Counted from the stretch's first letter, positions 1 to 6,884 are shown. The stretch is DNA of 18,828 bases from Pseudomonadota bacterium (GCA_023412655.1 JAEYNH010000088.1:1-18828), one strand, 5' to 3'. Notes: generated by a model not told the origin, from the sequence alone. Numbers and translations: made by a program.

Positions 1-17
1 GCCGTCCAGAGGACGGC
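1..17 (-). terminator. Possible infC terminator hairpin at window edge
   Basis: GCCGTCC, a 3-base loop, then GGACGGC form a perfect 7-bp GC-rich stem. It lies about 40 bases downstream of the infC stop codon on the minus strand. Any U-tract would fall outside the window, so its status as an intrinsic terminator cannot be confirmed. It could also belong to a gene to the left. Confidence 0.4.
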
Positions 18-58
18 CGCTCCCAGAGTTCCAAAGGCCTTGCGGATCAAGCTCAGCC

Positions 59-592
59 TCAGCGCGGAGCCAGGATCATGATCATCTGACGGCCTTCCAT
101 GCGCGGCTCGTACTCGACCTTGGCGACGGGTTCGAAATCAGCCTTCACCTTCTGGAGAAGCTTCATGCCGAGTTCCGGGTGGGCCAGTTCGCGACCGCGG
201 AAGCGCAGGGTGATCTTCACCTTGTCGCCTTCCTCGAAGAAGCGCGTCATCGAACGGGCCTTAACCTCGTAGTCGTGCTGGTCGATGTTCGGCCGGAGCT
301 TGATCTCCTTGAGCTCGACGACCTTCTGCTTCTTGCGCGCCTCGTTCTTTTTCTTCTGCTCCTGAAACTTGAACTTGCCATAATCCAGGATCTTGCAGAC
401 AGGCGGATCCGCGTTGGGGACGATCTCCACCAGGTCCAGCCCGGCTTCCTCCGCAGCCTCGATGGCGGACGAAGTGGGCATCACGCCTTGCTTCTCACCG
501 TGCTGGTCGATGAGCAGGACGCGGGGGACGCGGATCTCTTCATTCATACGCGGCCCTTCCTTGACGGGCGGCGTGTTCATGGGGCGGCGAAT
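59..592 (-). CDS. infC: Translation initiation factor IF-3, AUU start
   Basis: IF-3 binds the 30S subunit, keeps it apart from 50S and proofreads the initiator tRNA-start codon match. The N-terminal domain is clear (NEEIRVPRVLLID, then EAGLDLVEIVPNADPPVCKI), followed by a Lys-rich linker and the C-terminal RNA-binding domain (KEIKLRPNIDQHDYEVK to the end). The first ATG of the frame, at 580, has no Shine-Dalgarno (SD) sequence. Four codons upstream lies an in-frame ATT (590-592) preceded by AGGAG with 8-base spacing (601-605). This gives 177 aa starting (M)RRPMNTPPVKEGPR, similar to the usual IF-3 length of about 180. An AUU start is the known hallmark of infC and allows IF-3 to repress its own translation. 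A further internal ATG at 547 follows AAGGAAGG and could give a shorter form. The gene lies downstream of a GT9 gene, and no thrS is visible upstream. Confidence 0.96.
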   Translation of the reverse strand: MRRPMNTPPVKEGPRMNEEIRVPRVLLIDQHGEKQGVMPTSSAIEAAEEAGLDLVEIVPNADPPVCKILDYGKFKFQEQKKKNEARKKQKVVELKEIKLRPNIDQHDYEVKARSMTRFFEEGDKVKITLRFRGRELAHPELGMKLLQKVKADFEPVAKVEYEPRMEGRQMIMILAPR

Positions 593-605
593 AGGCAGTG
601 CTCCT
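590..605 (-). promoter_or_regulatory. infC ribosome binding site with AUU start codon
   Basis: On the minus strand AGGAG (601-605) is followed by 8 bases and then ATT (592-590), in frame with infC and four codons before its first ATG. The spacing is ideal. Use of AUU at infC is established in enterobacteria and underlies autoregulation, because IF-3 discriminates against non-canonical starts. Its use here is inferred from sequence only. Confidence 0.75.
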
Positions 606-621
606 GGTGCTGTTGAAACGC

Positions 622-647
622 AAAAACGCCGGTGCGCATCAGGCGCT
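622..647 (-). terminator. Hairpin plus U-tract between GT9 gene and infC
   Basis: On the minus strand AGCGCC (647-642), an 11-base loop, then GGCGTT running into five Ts (626-622) form a modest stem with one G-U pair. It may end the upstream glycosyltransferase transcript. If infC has its own promoter at 662-692, the same hairpin would instead sit in the infC leader as an attenuator-like element. The stem is short, so confidence is limited. Confidence 0.35.
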
Positions 648-661
648 CCGGGCGTGTCGCC

Positions 662-692
662 AGTATATGACGAAGGGATACTTCCGTATCAA
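662..692 (-). promoter_or_regulatory. Candidate infC promoter
   Basis: On the minus strand TTGATA (692-687) is followed 19 bases later by TATACT (667-662). These are close to sigma70-type -35 and -10 hexamers. The -35 overlaps the TGA stop of the GT9 gene. The spacing is on the long side. It would give infC a leader of roughly 60 bases containing the 622-647 hairpin. Confidence 0.35.
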
Positions 693-1675
693 GGTCGCGC
701 AGAGGGGGCGGGAGCCAGAGAATTGGCCGCCTGCGCCACCTGCGCCACACTCAGGTCGGCCAGATTGTCCGCCTGTAGGATCGCGACGCGGCCGCGAGGC
801 GCTGAAAGCGACGGGTCTGACGCCTTGCCGAAGATGACGATGGTGGGCGCGCCGGCCGCGGCCGCCAGGTGCAGCGGGCCGGTGTCGTTGCCCACCGCCA
901 GGGCGGCCTTGGCGCCCAGCATGGCGATGCGGGCGAAGTCGGTGCGGCCGGTCAGGTCGCGGGCCCTGGGCGTCTGGCGCTGGATGGCGTGAGCCAGGGC
1001 GGTTTCTTGGGGGCCGCCGATGATCACGATGTCGAAGCCGCGGGAATAGAGGATCTTCGCCAGTTCGGAATAGCGCTCCAGCGGCCACCGCTTGTCCAGC
1101 CGGTGGGCCGAGCCGCCGGGGACGAACATCACATAGGGCCGCGGCTTCACCGCCCCCGGAACCGGCCGGTCCGCCGGCGCCTGCTTCAGCACCCAGGACA
1201 GGTCGGGCGCGGGCGCCGAGCCGGGCTCTGTGGGCGCGTCGGGCCAGATGCCGGCGTACATGAGCTGGTCCGCCTGGCGCTCCAGGGTGTGCATCTCGTT
1301 GCGCAGCGGATTGCGGTGCGGCAGCGAGCAGCCGAAGGCGATCCCCGACCACGCCGGCGGCCCCGGCCGCAGCAGCTGGAAGATGCGGTTCGACTGGGCG
1401 GAGGTCTGCAGGTCGTAGACCCGCGTCAGGTTCATGGCCTTCAGGCGCTTCCGAAGCGCCATCCATTCGGCGAAGCTTTCCGGCCGGCCGCCGGTGTCCA
1501 CGGCGTTGAAATAGGGGCAGATCTTCGCCAGGGCCTCGAAAGGCGGCGTGGTCAGCAGGGTGATGTGCGCCTTTGGATGCGCCTCGCGGATCTTCTTCAT
1601 CGCCGCCAGGGCCAGGACGAAGTCGCCGAGGGCCGACAGCTTGATCACCAGGATCCGTTCGATCGGGCGCGCCAT
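689..1675 (-). CDS. Glycosyltransferase family 9 (heptosyltransferase-like)
   Basis: This 328-aa protein has the GT9 fold of ADP-heptose:LPS heptosyltransferases. It opens with ILVIKLSALGDFVLALAAM, the typical N-terminal motif. The C-terminal half has FVPGGSAHRLDKRWP and the donor-binding GNDTGPLHLAAAAGAPTIV. The likely role is adding a sugar to the LPS core or a related envelope glycan at the cytoplasmic face of the inner membrane. The exact donor cannot be read from sequence. The start at 1675 was chosen because its ATG overlaps the upstream GT4 stop by one base (TGATG), with AAGGGG eight bases before it. This indicates translational coupling. An earlier in-frame ATG at 1741 lies inside the GT4 gene and would add a non-homologous tail. 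Confidence 0.9.
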   Translation of the reverse strand: MARPIERILVIKLSALGDFVLALAAMKKIREAHPKAHITLLTTPPFEALAKICPYFNAVDTGGRPESFAEWMALRKRLKAMNLTRVYDLQTSAQSNRIFQLLRPGPPAWSGIAFGCSLPHRNPLRNEMHTLERQADQLMYAGIWPDAPTEPGSAPAPDLSWVLKQAPADRPVPGAVKPRPYVMFVPGGSAHRLDKRWPLERYSELAKILYSRGFDIVIIGGPQETALAHAIQRQTPRARDLTGRTDFARIAMLGAKAALAVGNDTGPLHLAAAAGAPTIVIFGKASDPSLSAPRGRVAILQADNLADLSVAQVAQAANSLAPAPSARP

Positions 1676-2853
1676 CAGCCACGCCCCTTCGCAAGCCGGG
1701 CCTCGAGCACGCGCTCGTAGGCGGCCAGGGTGGCTGCGCACATGGCCTCGACGGAATACAGCGCCCGGGCTCGAGCCTGCCCGGCATGGCCCATCTCGGC
1801 GCGCCTGCCGGGGCCGGCGTCGATCGCTCGCGAAAGGGCCGCGGCCCAGGCGTCGGCGTCGCCCGGCGGGACCAGCCAGCCCGTGGCCCCGTCGACGACG
1901 GTCTCGGTCACCCCGCCGTGGCTGGAGGCGATCACCGGCCGCCCCATGGCCTGGGGTTCGACGGCGGCCCGGCCGAAGCTCTCGGGGACGGTGGTCGGCA
2001 GGATCGCGATGTCCGCGAGGAGGTAGGCCGCTGGCATATCGTCACAATGCCCGACGATCCTTACAGCCTCCTGAAGCTCCGCCGCGGCGATGGCGGCGGC
2101 CAGCTCGTCGGCATAGCCGGTACGGCCCTGGTCGTCCCCGGCGAAAAGGATGACGAAGTCCTGACGGCCCTCCGCCGCCATTCGGCGCGCGGCCTCGATG
2201 ATGGTGAGGTGGCCTTTGATGCGGGTGAGCCGTCCCGCCAGCAGGATCCGGGTCCGCCGGTCATCCGGCGAAAGGCCCCATGCGGTCTCCAGCGCCGCCA
2301 CGCGCTCCGGCGTGACATGGGCGGGGTCGAAGCGGCTGAAATCCACGCCTCGGGGGATTGTCACCACCTTGCGGGGATCGATCCCGTGCTCGGCCAGGAT
2401 GTGGTCGCGGGTATACTCGGAATTCGCGATGACCAGGTCGCCGCGTGTCATCACCGCATTGTACCAGCGCTTCAGCCGGCTCCGGGCCTTGTAGACCCCG
2501 TGGTAGGTGGCCACGAACGGCGTGCCGGTGGCCCGGGCCGCCCAGAGCGCCGAGAACGCCGGCGCCCGGCTGCGCGCGTGGACCATTGAGACCTTCTCCC
2601 GCCGGATCAGGGCCGCCAGCCGTCGGGCGTTGCCCATCATCACCAGCGGGTTCTTCGTCTGGGCGGGGATCTGCGCCAGCCGCCCGCCATCGGCGATCAG
2701 CCGCCGGGTCATGCGACCGCCGCGGGTGGCCACCAGGGCGCCCCCGCCGGCGCGCACCACGGCCTGGGCGATGTCGATCGTGCTCTGCTCGGCGCCGCCG
2801 GTCTCGAGCTCGGGGATGACCTGCAACAGGGTGAAATCGGAGGGGAGGGCCAC
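1675..2853 (-). CDS. Glycosyltransferase family 4, GTG start
   Basis: A retaining GT-B enzyme of 392 aa. The N-terminal acceptor domain begins LLQVIPELETGGAEQS, the Gly-rich loop of this family. The C-terminal domain has LLAGRLTRIKGH and the E-x7-E motif in ESFGRAAVE (about E291 and E299), which contacts the nucleotide-sugar donor. Resemblance is to LPS core or capsule transferases rather than to SqdX sulfoquinovosyl transferases. No ATG suits the N-terminus. GTG at 2853 is chosen because homology begins a few residues later and CAGGAG lies just upstream, with a tight spacing of 2 bases. The open frame continues upstream, but there it runs antisense to the divergent hydrolase. It forms a two-gene unit with the overlapping GT9 gene. 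Donor and acceptor are unknown. Confidence 0.9.
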   Translation of the reverse strand: MALPSDFTLLQVIPELETGGAEQSTIDIAQAVVRAGGGALVATRGGRMTRRLIADGGRLAQIPAQTKNPLVMMGNARRLAALIRREKVSMVHARSRAPAFSALWAARATGTPFVATYHGVYKARSRLKRWYNAVMTRGDLVIANSEYTRDHILAEHGIDPRKVVTIPRGVDFSRFDPAHVTPERVAALETAWGLSPDDRRTRILLAGRLTRIKGHLTIIEAARRMAAEGRQDFVILFAGDDQGRTGYADELAAAIAAAELQEAVRIVGHCDDMPAAYLLADIAILPTTVPESFGRAAVEPQAMGRPVIASSHGGVTETVVDGATGWLVPPGDADAWAAALSRAIDAGPGRRAEMGHAGQARARALYSVEAMCAATLAAYERVLEARLAKGRG

Positions 2854-2898
2854 GGCTCCTGATAGCGCGGAACGGCCTTGCGCCGTAAGAGGCGGAGC

Positions 2899-3651
2899 AT
2901 GAGCGAAACGAGCGGATTTCTGGAGCGGCCGGGCGGCGAGCGGCTCGCCTGGCGCAAGGTGGAAGGCCGTGGCCCCACGATCGTGTGGCTGGGCGGCTTC
3001 AAGTCGGACATGGCAGGGACCAAGGCTCAGGCGCTGGCCGACTGGGCCATGGTCGAGGGTCGGTCCTATGTTCGTTTCGACTATTTCGGCCACGGCGAGT
3101 CCTCGGGCGACTTCGCGGCGGGCACGATCAGCCGCTGGCGCGAGGACGCGCTCGCCGTGCTGGAGGCGCTCACCGATGGTGAGACGGTGCTGGTGGGCTC
3201 GTCCATGGGCGGCTGGATCGCCTGCCTCGTGGCTGCGGCGGCGCCCGAGCGGGTGAAGGCCATGGTGCTGTTGGCCCCGGCGCCCGACTTCACCGAGAAG
3301 CTCATGCGGCCGGAAATCCCGCCGGAGGGGCTCGCGGACCTCGCCCGGGACGGCGTCTGGCTGCGGCCCAGCGACTATGGCGAACCCTATCCGATCACCC
3401 GCGCGCTGCTCGAGGATGGCGCCCGCTGGTCGATCCTGGAGGCGCAGGAGGTTCCGATCACGGTTCCGGTGCGGATCCTGCAGGGCGGCGAGGACCCGGA
3501 CGTGCCGTGGAGCCACGCCCTGCAGCTGGCCAATGCGCTCAAGAGCTCGGACGTGGTCTTCACCCTGATCAAGGACGGCGACCATCGGCTGTCCCGGCCC
3601 CAGGACCTCGCACGCCTCCTCCGGGCGGTGGACGAGGTCTCCGCCACCTAG
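2899..3651 (+). CDS. Alpha/beta hydrolase, ABHD10-like
   Basis: A 250-aa single-domain serine hydrolase. The nucleophile elbow is GSSMGG (Ser102), the likely acid is Asp199 or Asp201 in GGEDPDVPW, and the His is His229 in DGDHRLSRP. The N-terminal block LGGFKSDMAGTKAQAL and the oxyanion region FDYFGHGESSGDF resemble the ABHD10 (mitochondrial acyl-protein thioesterase or acyl-glucuronide esterase) group and its alphaproteobacterial relatives. The substrate here is unknown. No signal peptide is seen, so it is probably cytoplasmic. The ATG at 2899 follows a purine-rich AAGAGGCGGAGC. An upstream in-frame TTG at 2878 is less likely. It is divergent from the GT4 gene (45-base gap) and convergent with the SDR gene 8 bases downstream. 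A short GC hairpin (3641-3656) covers its stop codon. Confidence 0.88.
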   Translation: MSETSGFLERPGGERLAWRKVEGRGPTIVWLGGFKSDMAGTKAQALADWAMVEGRSYVRFDYFGHGESSGDFAAGTISRWREDALAVLEALTDGETVLVGSSMGGWIACLVAAAAPERVKAMVLLAPAPDFTEKLMRPEIPPEGLADLARDGVWLRPSDYGEPYPITRALLEDGARWSILEAQEVPITVPVRILQGGEDPDVPWSHALQLANALKSSDVVFTLIKDGDHRLSRPQDLARLLRAVDEVSAT

Positions 3652-3659
3652 GGCGGCGG

Positions 3660-4529
3660 TCAGCCGGCGCTCCCTTGCGCCTCGGCCCGAAGGATCGCCG
3701 CCAGGCCCTCACGGTAGGTCGGGTAAGCGGGGCGCCAGCCGAGTTCGGCCTTGGCCAGGGCGTTCGAGACCCGCTTGCTCTCGGCATAGAACCGCAGCGC
3801 CTGGGGCGAGAGCGCGGCCTCGGCCAGTGGAACCTCGGGCGGCGCGGGCAGGCCGATCAGCCCGGCGGCATGGGCGATCACCTCCGGATTCGGCGCCGGC
3901 TCGTCGTCGCAGAGATTGTAGATCCCGCCGGCCCGGGGCCGGGCGATCGAGGCGGCCAGGCCTGCGGCCAGATCATCCACGTGGATCCGCGAGAACACCT
4001 GGCCCGGGGCGGCGATGCGCCGGGCCTTGCCCTCGCGCAGCCGGTCGAAGGGCGAGCGCCCGGGCCCATAGATTCCCGGCAGCCGGAACACGGTCACGGT
4101 CAGGCCCATGCCGCGGCCCACATCCAGCCAGTCGCGCTCGGCCGCCACCCGCCGCGCCCCTTCGACCGATTGGGCCGATAGTGCGCTGCGCTCGCTGACC
4201 CAGCCGCCTCGGCGGTCGCCATAGACCCCGGTGGTGGAGAGATAGCCCGTCCAGTCGGGGAACGCCCCCGCCCGGGCCAGGGCAGGCGCCAGGGTGTTGA
4301 GGCCGGGGCAGCCTTCCGCCCCTGGCGGCGCCGTCAGCAGCAGGGCGCGGGTCTCGGCCAGGGCGCCGGCGAGGCCGTCGCGATCGTCCACGTGGATCGG
4401 AACGATCCCATCGGCCAGCAGGGCGTCGGGCGGCCCGCGATGGGTCGCCGACACCGCCCAGCCTTCCGCCTGCAGGCGGCGGGCCAGGGTGCGACCGGTG
4501 AAGCCGTAGCCGAAGACGAACAGCCGCAA
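3660..4529 (-). CDS. Atypical SDR / NAD(P)-dependent epimerase-like protein, TTG start
   Basis: A 289-aa Rossmann protein of the extended or atypical short-chain dehydrogenase group (YeeZ/SDR_a5-like). The cofactor loop is VFGYGFTGRTLA near the N-terminus. LSTTGVYGDRRGGWV matches the substrate-side Ser/Thr strand and VFRLPGIYGPGRSPF the later conserved block. The catalytic Tyr-x-x-x-Lys pair is absent: the equivalent stretch reads SAQSVEGARRVAAE. This is typical of the atypical subgroup, and it makes an epimerase or dehydratase reaction uncertain. It starts at TTG with GGAG six bases upstream, only 3 bases after the sqdB stop, so it is almost certainly co-translated with sqdB. Its function is not known. 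A role in sugar-nucleotide metabolism is inferred from position. Confidence 0.85.
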   Translation of the reverse strand: MRLFVFGYGFTGRTLARRLQAEGWAVSATHRGPPDALLADGIVPIHVDDRDGLAGALAETRALLLTAPPGAEGCPGLNTLAPALARAGAFPDWTGYLSTTGVYGDRRGGWVSERSALSAQSVEGARRVAAERDWLDVGRGMGLTVTVFRLPGIYGPGRSPFDRLREGKARRIAAPGQVFSRIHVDDLAAGLAASIARPRAGGIYNLCDDEPAPNPEVIAHAAGLIGLPAPPEVPLAEAALSPQALRFYAESKRVSNALAKAELGWRPAYPTYREGLAAILRAEAQGSAG

Positions 4530-4532
4530 CCG

Positions 4533-5741
4533 CTACTCCGCGGCCACGCGCGCCGCAGCGGCGGCCAGGGCCTGGGCCCGCTCGGCGTTCCAGGCCGATA
4601 CGCAGGGGATCTTCGACAGGTCCGCCCGATGGGCGAACGCCCTGGCCGTTTCGGTGATCTCCAGCAGTAGCCCATCCTCCAGGGTTATGGGCTCCAGGCC
4701 GTAACCCAGAAGGCGGCGGTTCTCGACGCACAGCTCGTTCTCGTCGGCCTCGGCGCGCGGGTTGGGCAGGTGGGCCACTTCGGCCCCGCACAGCCGGGCG
4801 ACCATCCGGGCCAGGTCCCGCACCCGCCAGCATTCCGTCATCTGGTTCATGACCTTCACGCGCTCGCCGCTGGCCGGCGGGTGAAGCAGCGCCAGTTCCA
4901 CGCAGCGGACGGTGTCCTGGATATTGATGAAGGCCCGGGTCTGGCCGCCCGTGCCGTGCACGGTCAGCGGGTGCCCCAGGGCCGCCTGGATGAGGAAGCG
5001 GTTCAGCACCGTCCCGTAGTCGCCGTCGTAGTCGAACCGGTTCACCAGCCGCGGGTCCGAGCGCGTCTCGGCGGTCTGGGCGCCCCAGACGATGCCCTGG
5101 TGCAGGTCGGTGATCCGGACGGCGTCGTTCTTTGCGTAGAACTGGAAGAGGAGGGCGTCCTGGGTCTTGGTCAGGTGGTAGATCGAGCCCGGATTGGCCG
5201 GATAGAGGATCTCCTTCGGCGCCCAGCCCTCGGCGGATTCCATCTGCACCGTCAGATAGCCCTCGGGGATCGCCACGCCGGCCGTGCCGTAGCCGTAGAC
5301 GCCCATGGTCCCCAGGTGGGCGAGGTGGATGTCCTGGCCGCTCTCGACGATGGCGGCGAGCACGTCATGCGTGGCGTTGAGGTTGTTGTCGATGGTGTAG
5401 CGCTTGTGCGCCGCCGACTTCATCGAATAGGGCGCGGCCCGCTGCTCGGCGAAGTGGACGATGGCGTCCGGCCGGAAGGTCCGCAGCAGGTCGAGCAGGC
5501 TGTCGAAGTCCTTGCCGACGGTCAGGTCGTGGACGCCGATGAGGCGGCCGGACACCTCGCGCCAGGCGGCCACGCGCTCGGACAGGGAGGTGATCGGTGT
5601 GAGCGAGCCGGCGCCCAGTTCCTCGTCGATCCGCCGCCGCGAGCCGTTGTCGACGATCGCCACCTCATGGTCGCGCGCCGACAGGTGCAACGCCGTCGGC
5701 CAGCCGCAGAACCCGTCTCCCCCGAGGATAAGTACCCGCAT
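4533..5741 (-). CDS. sqdB: UDP-sulfoquinovose synthase
   Basis: SqdB/SQD1 converts UDP-glucose plus sulfite to UDP-sulfoquinovose, the head-group donor of the sulfolipid SQDG. The 402-aa protein shows the family-specific nucleotide loop LILGGDGFCGWPTALHLS, the HFAEQRAAPYSMK block, Thr145 in HLGTMGVYGYG, and the active-site pair Tyr188 and Lys192 in PGSIYHLTKTQD. GQTRAFINIQDTVRC follows later. All expected catalytic residues are visible and the length matches the family. GGGAG lies just upstream of the ATG. It sits 67 bases downstream of galU, which would supply its substrate, and is followed at once by an SDR gene. No sqdC, sqdD or sqdX-type transferase is recognisable in the window. Confidence 0.94.
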   Translation of the reverse strand: MRVLILGGDGFCGWPTALHLSARDHEVAIVDNGSRRRIDEELGAGSLTPITSLSERVAAWREVSGRLIGVHDLTVGKDFDSLLDLLRTFRPDAIVHFAEQRAAPYSMKSAAHKRYTIDNNLNATHDVLAAIVESGQDIHLAHLGTMGVYGYGTAGVAIPEGYLTVQMESAEGWAPKEILYPANPGSIYHLTKTQDALLFQFYAKNDAVRITDLHQGIVWGAQTAETRSDPRLVNRFDYDGDYGTVLNRFLIQAALGHPLTVHGTGGQTRAFINIQDTVRCVELALLHPPASGERVKVMNQMTECWRVRDLARMVARLCGAEVAHLPNPRAEADENELCVENRRLLGYGLEPITLEDGLLLEITETARAFAHRADLSKIPCVSAWNAERAQALAAAAARVAAE

Positions 5742-5808
5742 TCCTGCTCCCAGTCTCGAGAGCCCCTCCCGGAACTAGGGCTATCGCACCCGACCGGGCA
5801 GGGGAAGG

Positions 5809-6678
5809 TCAGAGCAGTTGCTGGATGGCCTCGCGGGCCGCGTCGCGCAGCTCCGGGCGCATCAGGGCGAAGGCCACATTGGCCCGCAGCAGGCCGATCT
5901 TGTCGCCGCAGTCGTAGGTGACGCCCTCGTACTCCAGGGCATGGAAGTCCTGGATCTTCATCAGGTTGGCCATGCCGTCGGTGAGCTGGATCTCGCCGCC
6001 GGCCCCGCGCTCCTGGGTCTCGAGGATCTCGAAGATCTCCGGCTGCAGGATGTAGCGGCCCGAGATGAACAGGTTCGACGGCTCAGTGCCGGGGGCCGGT
6101 TTTTCGACCATGCCGGTCATCCGGCTCAGCCGCCCCTCCCGGCCGTCCAGGGCGACGATGCCGTACTTGTGGGCCTCACCCTCCGGGGCGGGCTCCACCA
6201 CCACGATGTTGCCGCCGGTCTTCTCGTAGGCGGCCACCGCCTGGGCCAGGGCCGGCGGCGTGGCGGCCATCAGCATGTCGGGCAGCATCACCGCGAACGG
6301 CTCGTCGCCGATCACGTCACGGGCGCACCACACCGCGTGGCCCAGCCCCAAGGGCGCCATCTGGCGCACGAAGCTCATCTGGCCGGGCTGCAGCACGTCC
6401 CGGCGCACGTCGGCCAGGATGTCGGACTTGCCCTTGGCCTCAAGCGCCTGCTCGATCTCGGGGCTGGCGTCGAAATAGTCCTCGATGGCGCCCTGGCCGC
6501 GCCCGACGATGAAGACGAAGTGCTCGATGCCGGCCGCCCGCGCCTCCTCGACGATGTAGGACAGGATCGGCCGGTCCACGACGTTGAGCAGGTTCTTCGG
6601 AGTGGTCTTGGCGCCGGGCAGCACCCTGGTCCCCAGGCCCGCCACCGGCAGGACCGCCTTGCGCACGCGCTTCGTCAT
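5809..6678 (-). CDS. galU: UTP-glucose-1-phosphate uridylyltransferase
   Basis: GalU makes UDP-glucose from UTP and glucose-1-phosphate. The 289-aa protein has the nucleotidyltransferase signature AVLPVAGLGTRVLP at the N-terminus. Further family blocks are PLGLGHAVWCARDVIGDEPFAVMLPD, MVEKPAPGTEPSNLFISGRYIL and the C-terminal GGEIQLTDGM. The segment after GTRxLP reads GAKTTPKNLLNVVDRP, whereas the usual GalU form is close to ATKAIPKEMLPLVDKP. Both lysines are kept, but three otherwise conserved positions differ. The start at 6678 has GGAGGGG six bases upstream. It heads the galU, sqdB, SDR run and also feeds ugd (10841-12145). UDP-glucose production is the best call, although another sugar-phosphate specificity is possible. 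Confidence 0.92.
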   Translation of the reverse strand: MTKRVRKAVLPVAGLGTRVLPGAKTTPKNLLNVVDRPILSYIVEEARAAGIEHFVFIVGRGQGAIEDYFDASPEIEQALEAKGKSDILADVRRDVLQPGQMSFVRQMAPLGLGHAVWCARDVIGDEPFAVMLPDMLMAATPPALAQAVAAYEKTGGNIVVVEPAPEGEAHKYGIVALDGREGRLSRMTGMVEKPAPGTEPSNLFISGRYILQPEIFEILETQERGAGGEIQLTDGMANLMKIQDFHALEYEGVTYDCGDKIGLLRANVAFALMRPELRDAAREAIQQLL

Positions 6679-6774
6679 TCATCCCCTCCGATCGCCTCGG
6701 GCCCCACCCGAAGCTCAACCGTCTCGCGGCTCTCTCAACGCCCTCGGCGCGGCTACGATCCGTCACAGAACGCC

Positions 6775-6845
6775 GTGATCCGACGTCATAGAGCCATCGA
6801 CGCATGGTGTGATCACGATTTTGCGATCACGGGAAGTTGTGCAAC
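6775..6845 (+). promoter_or_regulatory. Clustered GTGATC/GATCAC motifs in the galU-lipoprotein divergent region
   Basis: Between divergent galU and the lipoprotein gene there are GTGATC at 6775-6780, the perfect palindrome GTGATCAC at 6809-6816 and GCGATCAC at 6823-6830. GATCACG is directly repeated 14 bases apart. GTTGTGCAAC (6836-6845) is a second small palindrome. The arrangement resembles operator half-sites, but no known regulator is recognised. The rest of 6679-6884 shows only the galU ribosome binding site and the leader hairpin at 6855-6869. Confidence 0.35.
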
Positions 6846-6854
6846 GCTCGTGGA

Positions 6855-6869
6855 GGGGGATTCACCCCC
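6855..6869 (+). promoter_or_regulatory. Leader hairpin before the lipoprotein ribosome binding site
   Basis: GGGGG, loop ATTCA, CCCCC forms a 5-bp G-C stem. It ends two bases before the GGGAG (6871-6875) used by the gene at 6885. Its position suggests an effect on translation or mRNA stability. No riboswitch family is recognised. Confidence 0.3.
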
Positions 6870-6884
6870 AGGGAGCCAAATAAA

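Noticed and set aside
1675..2853. GT4 gene as the sulfoquinovosyl transferase SqdX
   Set aside because: Its N-terminus (VIPELETGGAEQS) fits LPS-type GT4 enzymes, not the SqdX pattern. It is also separated from sqdB by a plus-strand gene.
2854..3585. N-terminal extension of the GT4 glycosyltransferase to 3585
   Set aside because: The extension lies antisense to the hydrolase gene and has no glycosyltransferase homology. GT4 homology begins just after 2853.
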